Positions 33,541 through 42,539 of a DNA stretch of 56,929 nucleotides are shown in pieces. Origin of the DNA: Sutterella sp. (lineage in GTDB: Bacteria; Pseudomonadota; Gammaproteobacteria; Burkholderiales; Burkholderiaceae_F); the NCBI GenBank assembly GCA_020025965.1, contig JAHHRG010000003.1, positions 1-56,929 of the forward strand. The letters run 5' to 3'. Position 1 is the first letter of the stretch; each line of letters starts with the position of its first letter. A program made the translations under genes and the position numbers. The notes beneath the pieces are model-generated. The model searched no databases. It had not been told where the DNA came from and saw only the letters and a program-made list of their open reading frames with translations.

Positions 33541-33893
33541 ACGGCGCCCTTCTCGGGCTGGTCGGCATTTTGGGCGGGGTGCTTTTAGCGCTCGCGCTCC
33601 TTCTTGTCAACTTCCAGTACCGCTCTCGTACGCTTTTTGTCGAGCACGAGCGAGCGATCGAAGTCGGCCGGAAGCTGTTGGACGATCAGGCTGAGCTGGA
33701 ATTCAAGGTGCGTAAGGCATCTTTGCCCGGCAATATCGTATCGGAGGCCGAGAAGCTGGGCCTTGTTCCTTCTACGGAAGAGGAAAGCATCACGCTCATT
33801 TATGACAAAACAGGGCGCGTCGTGACGCTTGAAGAAGAGGAAACGTTGTCCTCCGAACGCAAGTCTCAGAAAGGCGGGAGGAAGATGCCGTGA
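33528..33893 (+). CDS. ftsL: Cell division protein FtsL
   Basis: Small bitopic divisome protein that, with FtsB and FtsQ, activates FtsWI. One membrane helix (about residues 7-28) is followed by a periplasmic coiled coil with heptad-like spacing (RAIEVGRKLLDDQAELEFKV), then ASLPGNIVSEAEKLGL, the region typical of FtsL C-termini. A Lys/Glu-rich tail of about 35 residues follows. Length 121. The start lies inside rsmH and the stop overlaps the ftsI start. Confidence 0.93.
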   Translation: MPRLNGALLGLVGILGGVLLALALLLVNFQYRSRTLFVEHERAIEVGRKLLDDQAELEFKVRKASLPGNIVSEAEKLGLVPSTEEESITLIYDKTGRVVTLEEEETLSSERKSQKGGRKMP

Positions 33894-35731
33894 AGTCTCT
33901 CGTAGGATACTTGGAGCGTTGGGCGCTCAGGGTATGGGACAAGTGTGCGAAAGCTATCCAAAGGGACGGAGAAGCCCGCGAGGCCACGGCCGAAAGAAAA
34001 GACGACCCGCTTATCGTCAGCACCATCCCGAAAGACCGCACCTATAAAGCTCTCTGCATCATTGTTTGCGCCTTTTTGGCGCTCATTATTCGCGTCTTTT
34101 ATTTGCAGGTCATTTCGACCGACTTTCTGCAGAACCAGGGTGAACAGCGCTTTGCGAGAACAATTCCGATCCAAGGAGCACGCGGTGACATCGTTGATCG
34201 CAATGGAGTTGTGTTGGCAACGAGCCAACCCTGTCGTAGCATTTGGGCCAATCCGAAAGCGGTGGACCGCAAGGATGTGGCGCGTCTCAAGAAGCTAGCA
34301 GCCATTCTTAACATGTCTTACCGTGAACTGGACGACAAACTCAAAAAGAATGCCGCAAAGAGTTTTGTTTATTTGTCTCGCGACCGAGAAATATCAACGG
34401 CCGAAGCCGTGGCGGATCTGAATGTGACAGGGATCGGCATTTTGCCCGAAGTCCGTCGTCAATATCCAGACGGTCCCGTGATGGCGCACGTCGTGGGCTA
34501 TACGGGATGGGATGATCACGGTCAGGAAGGTGTGGAACTTGCACGGGATAAGGTCTTGACTGGGACGGTCGGTGCCCGACGAGTGATTCGCGACCGTCGA
34601 GGTCGTACGGTGGATGACGTGTGGGCGAAGGAGGCATTGCCCGGAACGGACGTGTCTTTGTCGATCGACTCTCGTGTGCAGTTTATTGCCCACGATGCGT
34701 TGAGTCGCGCTATTGAGAAAACGGAAGCCGTCGCGGGGGCGGTGGTTGTCGCCGACGTTACGACAGGCGAAATCATTGCACTCGCCAATCTGCCGACCTA
34801 TGACCCCAACGACCGTTCGACGATGCGCTTTGAGCGTATCCGCAACCGGGTCCTCACAGACCAGTATGAACCGGGTTCCACGATGAAGCCCTTTGCTATT
34901 GCCAAGGCTATGGACATGGGACTGGTGAATCCGTTGACGACCATTCAAACGTCGCCAGGGAAACTCACGATTGGCGACCGGACAATCGGCGACACGCACG
35001 ATTACGGTCTGCTGACGGTCGCGGAAGTGGTAGCAAAGTCGTCCAATATCGGGACTGCGAAGATTGCTTTGGAAATTTCGCCCGAAGAGCTCTATCAGAC
35101 CTATTCGAGTTTGGGCTTCGGGCATACGCCCAATATCGGCTTTCCCGGTGCAACGGCCGGTCGCTTGCGTCCCGCAAAGACCTGGCGTCCTGTGGAGCAG
35201 GCGACGATTTCCTACGGACATGGCGTAACTGTGTCGCTCCTTCAGATGGTGCGCGCCTATACAGCTTTGGCGCGACAGGGTGATGTGATCGATCTGACGC
35301 TATTTAAACGACCTGACGGTGAAGCCGTGAAAGGTACTCCCGTGTTCAAACCCGAAACGGCGCGTCGTATGCGTGCCATGATGATGGATACGGTACGTAG
35401 CGGCGGAACCGCTTCGAATGTGCGCGTGGCGGGCTATACGGTCGCTGGTAAAACGGGGACCGCCAACAAGGTAAAGAATGGCCGTTATAGTCGCGATGTG
35501 GTGGCGAGTTTCGTGGGGATTGTACCTGCAACGAATCCGCGCTTTATTGTGGCCGTGATGGTCGACGAACCCAAAAAGGGCCGTTACGGTGGTCGTGTAG
35601 CTGCGCCTGTCTTTAACGAAGTAGCATACGGTGCGCTTCGCACCTTGCTCGTTGCGCCCGATGAAAAGAATGCTGTGGCTCGGCAGGCTCTCCTTCAGAG
35701 AAAACGCCGCGCCGAAAGACTGATTAATTAA
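33890..35731 (+). CDS. ftsI: Septal peptidoglycan transpeptidase FtsI (PBP3)
   Basis: Class B penicillin-binding protein that crosslinks septal peptidoglycan with FtsW. A cytoplasmic basic stretch and one membrane helix (about residues 50-70) come first, then the dimerisation/pedestal domain starting RGARGDIVDRNG-like (GARGDIVDRNGVVLA). The transpeptidase motifs are S330-T-M-K, S384-S-N386 and K521-T-G-T. Length 613, slightly long because of the cytoplasmic N-terminus. Start GTG overlaps the ftsL stop (GTGA). Confidence 0.98.
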   Translation: MKSLVGYLERWALRVWDKCAKAIQRDGEAREATAERKDDPLIVSTIPKDRTYKALCIIVCAFLALIIRVFYLQVISTDFLQNQGEQRFARTIPIQGARGDIVDRNGVVLATSQPCRSIWANPKAVDRKDVARLKKLAAILNMSYRELDDKLKKNAAKSFVYLSRDREISTAEAVADLNVTGIGILPEVRRQYPDGPVMAHVVGYTGWDDHGQEGVELARDKVLTGTVGARRVIRDRRGRTVDDVWAKEALPGTDVSLSIDSRVQFIAHDALSRAIEKTEAVAGAVVVADVTTGEIIALANLPTYDPNDRSTMRFERIRNRVLTDQYEPGSTMKPFAIAKAMDMGLVNPLTTIQTSPGKLTIGDRTIGDTHDYGLLTVAEVVAKSSNIGTAKIALEISPEELYQTYSSLGFGHTPNIGFPGATAGRLRPAKTWRPVEQATISYGHGVTVSLLQMVRAYTALARQGDVIDLTLFKRPDGEAVKGTPVFKPETARRMRAMMMDTVRSGGTASNVRVAGYTVAGKTGTANKVKNGRYSRDVVASFVGIVPATNPRFIVAVMVDEPKKGRYGGRVAAPVFNEVAYGALRTLLVAPDEKNAVARQALLQRKRRAERLIN

Positions 35732-35742
35732 GGATATTTGCC

Positions 35743-37251
35743 ATGACGAAATCCATTGATGACATTGCTGGCTGGCTCGCGGATATCGTGCACGTCGGTG
35801 CACATCTGAGGCTCGACAGCCGCGAAGTGGAGCGCGGCGACATTTTTGTGGCTGTGCCCGGTGCACGAGTAGACGGACGAAACTTTATTCGCGTGGCTGC
35901 GGCTCGTGGGGCGGCTGGTGTGATTTACGAAGCTCGAGACGACCAATCAATCGTCGGTGAGCACTATCCTATCCCGACCTTGGCCGTTGAAGGACTCACT
36001 GAAAATCTAGGAGAAGTAGCTTCCGCTTTTTATGGTGATCCGTCCGCCTCGATGACGGGAATTGCCGTGACGGGAACGAACGGGAAGACCACTACGACAC
36101 ACTGGATTGCTGAATTACTCTCCCTGACGGGGACGCGAGCCGCCGTGCTTGGCACGGTCGGTTGTGCTTTCGAAGGTCGCCACTTTGATATTCCAGCATT
36201 AACGACTCCCGACGCGGTGAGTCTGCAGAGCGTTTTTGCCGATTTGAAGGCGGCGGGTGCTGAAGCCTTTGCAGTGGAAGCGAGTTCCATCGGTCTTGAA
36301 CAGGGGCGTATGAAGGGTACGCATTTTGATACCGCCGTTTTTACGAATCTGACGCGCGATCATCTGGACTATCACGTCACGATGGAAGCTTACGGAGATG
36401 CGAAGGCGATTCTCTTTGCCTGGCCCGGTCTGAAGCACGCAGTGGTGAATGCTGACGATCCCTTTGCTGCAACGATGGCTGACGTGGCCATGGAACGTGG
36501 CGTGGATTTGTGGGCCGTCGGGACGAAATCCGTGACGATCGCGGCTGACCATGTACTCACAGCCGACAACGTCCGCGCGGATCGTGCGGGCACGGCATTT
36601 ACGCTTCACTTTGAAGGAAAGTCCCACGATGTGATTATTCCGCAGGTCGGGTTCTTCAACGTCACGAATCTGATGGAAGCGATGGCTGTTTTGATGGCGC
36701 GCGGTATTGGCTTTGAGGACTTGGTTGGCATGGTTTCGACCCTGACTTCGCCGCCGGGGCGTATGCAGGTGATAGCTCGCGAAGGCGTACCGATGGGCAT
36801 CGTGGACTACAGCCATACTCCGGATGCCCTAGAGAAGGCTCTCGAAAGTTTGCGTCCTGTGGCGGATGCCCGTGACGGTCGTCTTTGGGTGGTTTTCGGT
36901 TGTGGCGGTGATCGAGATACCGGCAAACGTCCCGTTATGGGTGAAATTGCCGCTCGCTTGGCCGATGTGGCTGTTGTGACGAGCGACAATCCGCGAACTG
37001 AAAATCCGACCCGAATTATTGAAGACATCCTGAAGGGAGCCCCCGAAGCTCTCGTGCTCGAAGATCGCCGTGCTGCCATTGTTGAGGCCTTTGATAAGGC
37101 CGATGCGGCCGATGTGGTGCTTGTCGCAGGTAAAGGACATGAAGACTATCAGGATATTATGGGCGTGAAGCACCATTTCAGCGATGTTGAAGTTATTCGC
37201 GAAGTCTTTAACGACTTGCGCGTTCGTTACTTGAAGAACCTGGAGAAGTAG
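35743..37251 (+). CDS. murE: UDP-MurNAc-Ala-Glu:meso-diaminopimelate ligase MurE
   Basis: Adds meso-diaminopimelate to the growing stem peptide in the cytoplasm. The ATP P-loop is TGTNGKTTTTHW, the carbamylated-lysine region and central-domain His/Asp residues are in place, and the C-terminal DNPR motif (TSDNPRTENP) marks specificity for meso-diaminopimelate rather than lysine. Length 502. It starts 11 nt after ftsI and ends 1 nt before murF. Confidence 0.98.
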   Translation: MTKSIDDIAGWLADIVHVGAHLRLDSREVERGDIFVAVPGARVDGRNFIRVAAARGAAGVIYEARDDQSIVGEHYPIPTLAVEGLTENLGEVASAFYGDPSASMTGIAVTGTNGKTTTTHWIAELLSLTGTRAAVLGTVGCAFEGRHFDIPALTTPDAVSLQSVFADLKAAGAEAFAVEASSIGLEQGRMKGTHFDTAVFTNLTRDHLDYHVTMEAYGDAKAILFAWPGLKHAVVNADDPFAATMADVAMERGVDLWAVGTKSVTIAADHVLTADNVRADRAGTAFTLHFEGKSHDVIIPQVGFFNVTNLMEAMAVLMARGIGFEDLVGMVSTLTSPPGRMQVIAREGVPMGIVDYSHTPDALEKALESLRPVADARDGRLWVVFGCGGDRDTGKRPVMGEIAARLADVAVVTSDNPRTENPTRIIEDILKGAPEALVLEDRRAAIVEAFDKADAADVVLVAGKGHEDYQDIMGVKHHFSDVEVIREVFNDLRVRYLKNLEK

Positions 37252-37252
37252 C

Positions 37253-38602
37253 ATGGACAAACTCAGCGATTTGTTGGAAGCACTGGAGCCGGTCCTTTTA
37301 GGAGCAACGGGGGCGATGGACATCGGTTTTGAAGGCGTCTCGACCGACACCCGTACGGTGAAAGAAGGCGATGTCTTTGTCGCTCTCACGGGTGAACGTT
37401 TTGACGGGCATCAGTTTGTCTCTGAAGCAGTGGCCGCAGGAGCCGTTGCCGTCGTGGTCAATCGACCGGTTGAGGCGGATGTGCCGCAACTGATCGTCTC
37501 AGATACAGGCTTGGCTTACGGTTTGTCCGCTAAGGCTTGGCGGTCTCGTTTTGCTATCCCGATGACGGTGGTGGCAGGAAGCAACGGAAAGACGACGACC
37601 ACTCAGATGCTTGCGAGCGTTTTGCGTGCACGTTGGGGGGAAGAACGCATGTGCGCCACCCGCGGAAACTTCAATAACGAAGTGGGCGTTCCGCGCATGC
37701 TTTGGACGCTCGATTTTGAACACCGCGGTGCTGTTTTCGAATGTGGCATGAATCATCCGGGCGAAATGGCCCGCCTGGCCGATTGGACGCGTCCAACCGT
37801 GGCGCTGTTGACCAATGCGCAGCGCGAACATCAGGAGTTCCTTTCGAGTGTCGAAGCGACGGCTCATGAAAACGGTCTCGTAATCGTGAGCCTTCCGGAA
37901 ACGGGGTGTGCTGTTTATCCGACCGACGACGCCTGTGCGAGTATTTGGGAAAGCCTCTCGCTAGCTCGCGGTGTCGAAACCTTGACTTACGCAACGGCCG
38001 AAGGGGTAGATGCCGACGTAACAGGCCGAATGATCGACGGAATTCTGGTTGTGACGACGCCTGAAGAAACCCTGAGTATCCGTTTGGGAGTGCCTGGGGA
38101 ACATAATGCGCACAATGCCGTCGGCGTTGTGGCGGCGGCTTTGGCTATGGGCATTGATACCGATTCCGTTGTACGCGGCTTGGAAAATTTCCGCGCATTG
38201 CCGGGGCGAGGTGAACGTTCTGTTACAGCCTCGGGTGAGCTGACGGTCATTGATGACGCGTACAATGCCAATCCCGACAGTGTGCGTGCGTCCCTACGTC
38301 TTTTGGCCGATGAAAAGAGCCCGCGTACTTTCGTTTTAGGCGATATGGCCGAAGTGGGCGATGGCGTCGAAGAAGTCCATCGCGAAGTAGGTTTTTACGC
38401 TCGCGAACTCGGGATCGAAGCGTTTTACGCCACGGGTGAATACGCTCGCCTTGCAGTCGAGGCTTTTGGTGACGGAGGGCGTTGGTTCGCAACGCGCGAC
38501 GAACTCATCGAAGCGCTATGTGGCCTCACGGGAACCGTAACTGTCAAAGCGAGTCATTCTATGGGCTTTGCCGAGGTCGTCAAGGCCCTGAAGAGCCGAT
38601 AA
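37253..38602 (+). CDS. murF: UDP-MurNAc-tripeptide:D-Ala-D-Ala ligase MurF
   Basis: Adds the D-Ala-D-Ala dipeptide to complete UDP-MurNAc-pentapeptide. The P-loop is GSNGKTTTTQM; the central segment FECGMNHPGEMARL and the C-terminal DDAYNANPDSVRASL are diagnostic. Length 449. It begins one nt after the murE stop, with an AGAAG ribosome-binding site inside murE. Confidence 0.98.
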   Translation: MDKLSDLLEALEPVLLGATGAMDIGFEGVSTDTRTVKEGDVFVALTGERFDGHQFVSEAVAAGAVAVVVNRPVEADVPQLIVSDTGLAYGLSAKAWRSRFAIPMTVVAGSNGKTTTTQMLASVLRARWGEERMCATRGNFNNEVGVPRMLWTLDFEHRGAVFECGMNHPGEMARLADWTRPTVALLTNAQREHQEFLSSVEATAHENGLVIVSLPETGCAVYPTDDACASIWESLSLARGVETLTYATAEGVDADVTGRMIDGILVVTTPEETLSIRLGVPGEHNAHNAVGVVAAALAMGIDTDSVVRGLENFRALPGRGERSVTASGELTVIDDAYNANPDSVRASLRLLADEKSPRTFVLGDMAEVGDGVEEVHREVGFYARELGIEAFYATGEYARLAVEAFGDGGRWFATRDELIEALCGLTGTVTVKASHSMGFAEVVKALKSR

Positions 38603-38671
38603 TTTTTTCTCAAAACTTTGAGAGGCCGAAGGAAACTCACGAGTCCCGTCGGTCTCCCGACAACAACTATC

Positions 38672-39826
38672 ATGCTTCTCGAACTTTTTCGAAACCTTTC
38701 GGGGTCGATTTCCTTTTTTCAGGTTTTCAACTACCTGACGCTTCGTGCCGTGTTGGCTGCGCTGACGGCGCTCTTTATCGGCTTTGCGCTCGGCCCCTGG
38801 ATGATTAACCGGTTGCGCACACTCCACTTTGGTCAGGCCGTTCGTACGAACGGTCCGAAGTCACATTTGGTGAAAGACGGAACTCCGACCATGGGCGGCG
38901 TGCTGATTCTTTTCGGTATCGCTGTTTCAACCCTTCTTTGGGCCGATTTGTCGAATCGCTTTATTTGGGTCGTTCTCTTCGTGACTTTGGGGTACGGCGC
39001 TGTGGGTTGGATTGACGACTATCGTAAAGTGGTCTATCACAACCCGAAGGGGATGAGTGCCCGCGAAAAGTTTTCCTGGCTGTCTGTGATCGGTCTTTTG
39101 GCTGCGTTCTACCTCGTTTTTGCTCTGTCTGTACCGGTGGGCGGTAGTCTCGTTGAAACGGTCGCAGGTTGGGTTGAGGCGGGCTTCCCCTTGGAGCTCT
39201 CGAAGAATCTGCATCTTCTCATTCCGATGTTTAAGGACTTCGCGCTTCCGTTTGGTTTGATCGGCTTTGTAGTCTTTTCCTATGTGGTGATCGTCGGAAG
39301 TTCCAATGCCGTGAATTTGACGGATGGCCTTGACGGCCTTGCAATTCTGCCGAGCGTTATGGTTGGCAGTGCTCTCGGTATCTTTGCTTATGTGGTAGGC
39401 CGAGTTGACTATGCGTCGTATCTTCTTTTCCCGTACATTCCAGGGGCCGGAGAATTGATCGTGATTGCTGGAGCGCTTTTCGGGGCTGGACTTTCCTTCC
39501 TCTGGTTCAACGCTCATCCTGCACGCGTCTTTATGGGCGATGTCGGCGCTTTGGCATTGGGCGGCTGTTTGGGAACGATGGCCGTTGTCACGCGTCAGGA
39601 ACTGGTCTTGGCCGTCATGGGCGGCATCTTCGTTGTCGAAACGCTCTCCGTTATGATTCAGACGGTCTATTTCCGTCTTTCGCACGGTAAGCGAGTTTTC
39701 CTGATGGCGCCGATTCACCACCACTTCGAATTGAAGGGCTGGAAGGAAACGCAGGTCGTGACGCGTTTCTGGATCATTACGATCATCTTGGTTCTCATCG
39801 GTCTCTCGACTCTGAAGATCCGTTAA
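38672..39826 (+). CDS. mraY: Phospho-MurNAc-pentapeptide translocase MraY
   Basis: Integral membrane enzyme that makes lipid I by moving phospho-MurNAc-pentapeptide to undecaprenyl phosphate. Ten or so hydrophobic helices are interleaved with the catalytic signatures HLVKDGTPTMGG, GWIDDYRKV, NAVNLTDGLDGLA, AHPARVFMGDVGALALGG and APIHHHFELKGW. ATG 38672 gives the normal N-terminus MLLELF; an upstream TTG at 38618 is not supported. The Shine-Dalgarno is poor. Confidence 0.98.
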   Translation: MLLELFRNLSGSISFFQVFNYLTLRAVLAALTALFIGFALGPWMINRLRTLHFGQAVRTNGPKSHLVKDGTPTMGGVLILFGIAVSTLLWADLSNRFIWVVLFVTLGYGAVGWIDDYRKVVYHNPKGMSAREKFSWLSVIGLLAAFYLVFALSVPVGGSLVETVAGWVEAGFPLELSKNLHLLIPMFKDFALPFGLIGFVVFSYVVIVGSSNAVNLTDGLDGLAILPSVMVGSALGIFAYVVGRVDYASYLLFPYIPGAGELIVIAGALFGAGLSFLWFNAHPARVFMGDVGALALGGCLGTMAVVTRQELVLAVMGGIFVVETLSVMIQTVYFRLSHGKRVFLMAPIHHHFELKGWKETQVVTRFWIITIILVLIGLSTLKIR

Positions 39827-39846
39827 TTATTTAGTGGTTAAGAAGG

Positions 39847-39912
39847 TGCGTTCGGTGCGAAAAGGCTCCGAGCGCACTTCCTTCATCACCCGAAGTCGAG
39901 AGAGACTCGGGC
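39847..39912 (+). repeat. Two hairpins between mraY and murD
   Basis: GTGCGTTCGG (39847-39856) pairs over 10 bp with CCGAGCGCAC (39869-39878). A second stem CCCGA/TCGGG spans 39890-39912. No T run follows either stem. This is one of the larger gaps (104 nt) in the otherwise tight dcw operon. Confidence 0.5.
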
Positions 39913-39930
39913 GAAGGATAAGTAAAGAAA

Positions 39931-41349
39931 ATGCATACTCAAGAAGCTTCTCGAGGGCTTGCCCTCATCCTCGGTCTCGGTGCTTCCGGTCTGGCGGCGG
40001 CGCGTCATTTGGCTCGTCGCGGTTGGCAAATCCGTGCGGCAGATACGCGTGAAGCACCGCAGGGAGCAATGACGCTGAAGGCAGAAATACCTGCTGCCGA
40101 TATTTTCACGGGGGGCTTGCCCGAATCGCTTCTTGAAGGCGTATCTCTCGTTGTTATGTCTCCCGGGCTCTCGCCTGACTACGGCGAAGCCGCTCCCTTG
40201 ATCAAGGTGGCTCGCGAACGCGGCATTGATATTGCAGGCGAAATCGAACTTTTTGCCCGTGCCCTCAATGCGCTGAAGTCCCAAGGCTATGCCCCGCTAG
40301 TGATCGCCATCACGGGAACGAACGGAAAGACTACGACAACAACCTTGGTTTCGAAAATGGCTGCGGCGGGTGGCCTTCGTACGGTGGCGGCCGGCAACAT
40401 TGGCCCCAATGCCGTGACGGAATTGGATAAGGCCATTGATGCGGGCGAACTCCCGGAAGTCTGGGTTCTCGAGCTTTCGAGTTTCCAGTTGGCGACGACC
40501 GAATCGCTCTACTGCGATGCGGCGGCTGTACTCAATGTCACCGAAGATCACCTCGACTGGCATGGCGGTATGGCGCAATATGCGGCGGCTAAAGCCCGTA
40601 TCTTTAAGCCGGGTACCGCTCGAGTCTTGAATCGCGACGATCGTCTGACACTTGAAATGGCAGACGATGCCAGCGTGACTTTCGGCGTGTCGGTACCCGC
40701 TAACGATCGGGAATATGGCCTCATTGAAAAAGACGGAAAGACTTGGCTCGCTCAGGGCAAACGTCCGCTTTTTGCAGAAAAGGATTTGTTGATTGTTGGT
40801 CGTCACAACACGATGAATGCACTTGCGGCGCTCGCTCTGATCCGAGGTGCGGGCTTGTCGGAAGAGGGCGCATTGCGTGCTTTGTCGGTCTATGCCGGAG
40901 AATCGCACCGCGTTGAGAAAGTACTCGAAGCCGACGGCGTTCTGTTCGTTGACGATTCGAAGGGGACAAATGTCGGTGCCGTGGCGGCCGCCGTAACGGG
41001 TTTTGCTGCTCAGGGCCGCCGCATCCTGATTTTGTTGGGGGGTGACGGCAAGGGGCAGGATTTCAGCCCCTTGGCGGATGCTTTGACCGGTGTAGCCGGT
41101 GCTATTGCCGTGATCGGTATGGATGCAGACAAGATTGCCGCGGCGGTCGAGCGTGTGGGGGTTCCGACCGTCAAGCACGCGACGCTTGAAGCCGCTGTGG
41201 ATTGGCTTTGGATGCAGCACAAGGCGGGCGACGTTCTGTTGCTCTCGCCCGCCTGTGCCTCCTGGGACATGTTTAAAAACTACGCCGAGCGCAGTGCTCG
41301 CTTCATCGACTGTGCTCGCCGCATCGCGAAGGAGGCCGGCGCGTGCTGA
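39931..41349 (+). CDS. murD: UDP-MurNAc-alanine:D-glutamate ligase MurD
   Basis: Adds D-glutamate to UDP-MurNAc-L-Ala. The N-terminal Rossmann-like domain opens with LILGLGASGLAAARHLARRG; the ATP P-loop is TGTNGKTTTTTLV; the central LNVTEDHLDWHG and the later FVDDSKGTNVGA and LLSPACASWDMF motifs are all present. Length 472. ftsW starts inside its last codons (7-nt overlap). Confidence 0.98.
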   Translation: MHTQEASRGLALILGLGASGLAAARHLARRGWQIRAADTREAPQGAMTLKAEIPAADIFTGGLPESLLEGVSLVVMSPGLSPDYGEAAPLIKVARERGIDIAGEIELFARALNALKSQGYAPLVIAITGTNGKTTTTTLVSKMAAAGGLRTVAAGNIGPNAVTELDKAIDAGELPEVWVLELSSFQLATTESLYCDAAAVLNVTEDHLDWHGGMAQYAAAKARIFKPGTARVLNRDDRLTLEMADDASVTFGVSVPANDREYGLIEKDGKTWLAQGKRPLFAEKDLLIVGRHNTMNALAALALIRGAGLSEEGALRALSVYAGESHRVEKVLEADGVLFVDDSKGTNVGAVAAAVTGFAAQGRRILILLGGDGKGQDFSPLADALTGVAGAIAVIGMDADKIAAAVERVGVPTVKHATLEAAVDWLWMQHKAGDVLLLSPACASWDMFKNYAERSARFIDCARRIAKEAGAC

Positions 41350-42539
41350 AATGGCGATCGGAAGAAGAGGACTGGAAACGGTCAGTTGACACGCTCGATC
41401 GAACGGGGGGACCGGGCGTTGCCTGGGAAGTCCTGATTTGCGTTGTTTCGCTGTTGGCCATCGGGGCGGTGATGGTGTTTTCCGCCACTACGATGTTTGC
41501 TGACAATGCGCGTTACAACGTCGAAGCCGGTTACTTCTTCTGGAAGCATTTGAAGAGCATGGCCATTGCGGCCGGCGCTTGTTGGTGCGTCTATCAGGTG
41601 CCGATGCGCGTCTGGTATCGTTGGGCACCTTGGATTTTTGCGGTGGCGATGTTGCTTTTGGTTGCCGTTCTGGTCCCGGGGGTTGGAAAAGTTGTGAACG
41701 GGTCAAGACGCTGGATCGGTCTCGGGATCATGAACTTGCAGGTATCCGAAGTGATGAAGGTAGCAGCCCTCATCATGGCCGCATGGTACACGGTCAAACG
41801 ACAGCCCTATATGCACTCCTTCCAGAAAGGCTTCATCCCGATGGCTGCGTTGATGATCTTCGTGGTGGGGCTTCTCATGTCACAGCCCGACCTTGGGGCC
41901 ACGGCCGTGATTGCCGCGGAAATTCTCGGGGTTCTCTATCTGGGCGGTCTCTCGATGCAGATCTTCACGTTTGTTTCGGGTGTGGTTCTGGTCTTTGTGG
42001 CCGCGATGATTTTCTTCACGCCTTGGCGACTGTTGCGAGTAATGTCCTATCTCGACCCCTGGGCACCCGAATATGTGCTCGGGACGGCCTATCAGCTGTC
42101 GCATTCTCTGATTGCCTTCGGCCGCGGAGAAATATTCGGTGTGGGGCTCGGTGCCTCCGTTGAAAAACTCTACTATCTGCCCGAAGCTCATACCGATTTC
42201 ATCATGGCTGTGATTGCCGAGGAAACAGGCTTCGTCGGTGTGTCGATCGTCTTATTTCTTTATTATTGGTTTATCAGGCACGCCTTCGAAATAGGCCGTC
42301 AGTCCATCAAACTCGAACGAGTCTTCGAGGGGCTTCTTGCTCAGGGGATCGGACTTTGGTTCGGGGTTCAGGTTGCCATTAACGTCGGTGTCGCATCGGG
42401 GGCTCTACCTACGAAGGGGCTGACGCTTCCCTTTGTGAGCTTTGGTGGCAGTGCTCTTCTCTCGGGGATGATTGCCGTAGGGTTGCTGTTGCGAGTCGAC
42501 AAAGAAAATAAAATTTTGATGCGTGGAGGACAGGTGTGA
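41343..42539 (+). CDS. ftsW: Septal peptidoglycan glycosyltransferase FtsW
   Basis: SEDS-family membrane enzyme that polymerises lipid II at the septum with FtsI. About ten hydrophobic segments are visible. SEDS signatures are NGSRRWIGLG, LQVSEVMK, SQPDLGATAV, GLGASVEKLYYLPEAHTDFIMAVIAEE region, and the closing PFVSFGGSALLS. Length 398. Start GTG overlaps murD, and its stop overlaps the murG start. Confidence 0.98.
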   Translation: MLKWRSEEEDWKRSVDTLDRTGGPGVAWEVLICVVSLLAIGAVMVFSATTMFADNARYNVEAGYFFWKHLKSMAIAAGACWCVYQVPMRVWYRWAPWIFAVAMLLLVAVLVPGVGKVVNGSRRWIGLGIMNLQVSEVMKVAALIMAAWYTVKRQPYMHSFQKGFIPMAALMIFVVGLLMSQPDLGATAVIAAEILGVLYLGGLSMQIFTFVSGVVLVFVAAMIFFTPWRLLRVMSYLDPWAPEYVLGTAYQLSHSLIAFGRGEIFGVGLGASVEKLYYLPEAHTDFIMAVIAEETGFVGVSIVLFLYYWFIRHAFEIGRQSIKLERVFEGLLAQGIGLWFGVQVAINVGVASGALPTKGLTLPFVSFGGSALLSGMIAVGLLLRVDKENKILMRGGQV

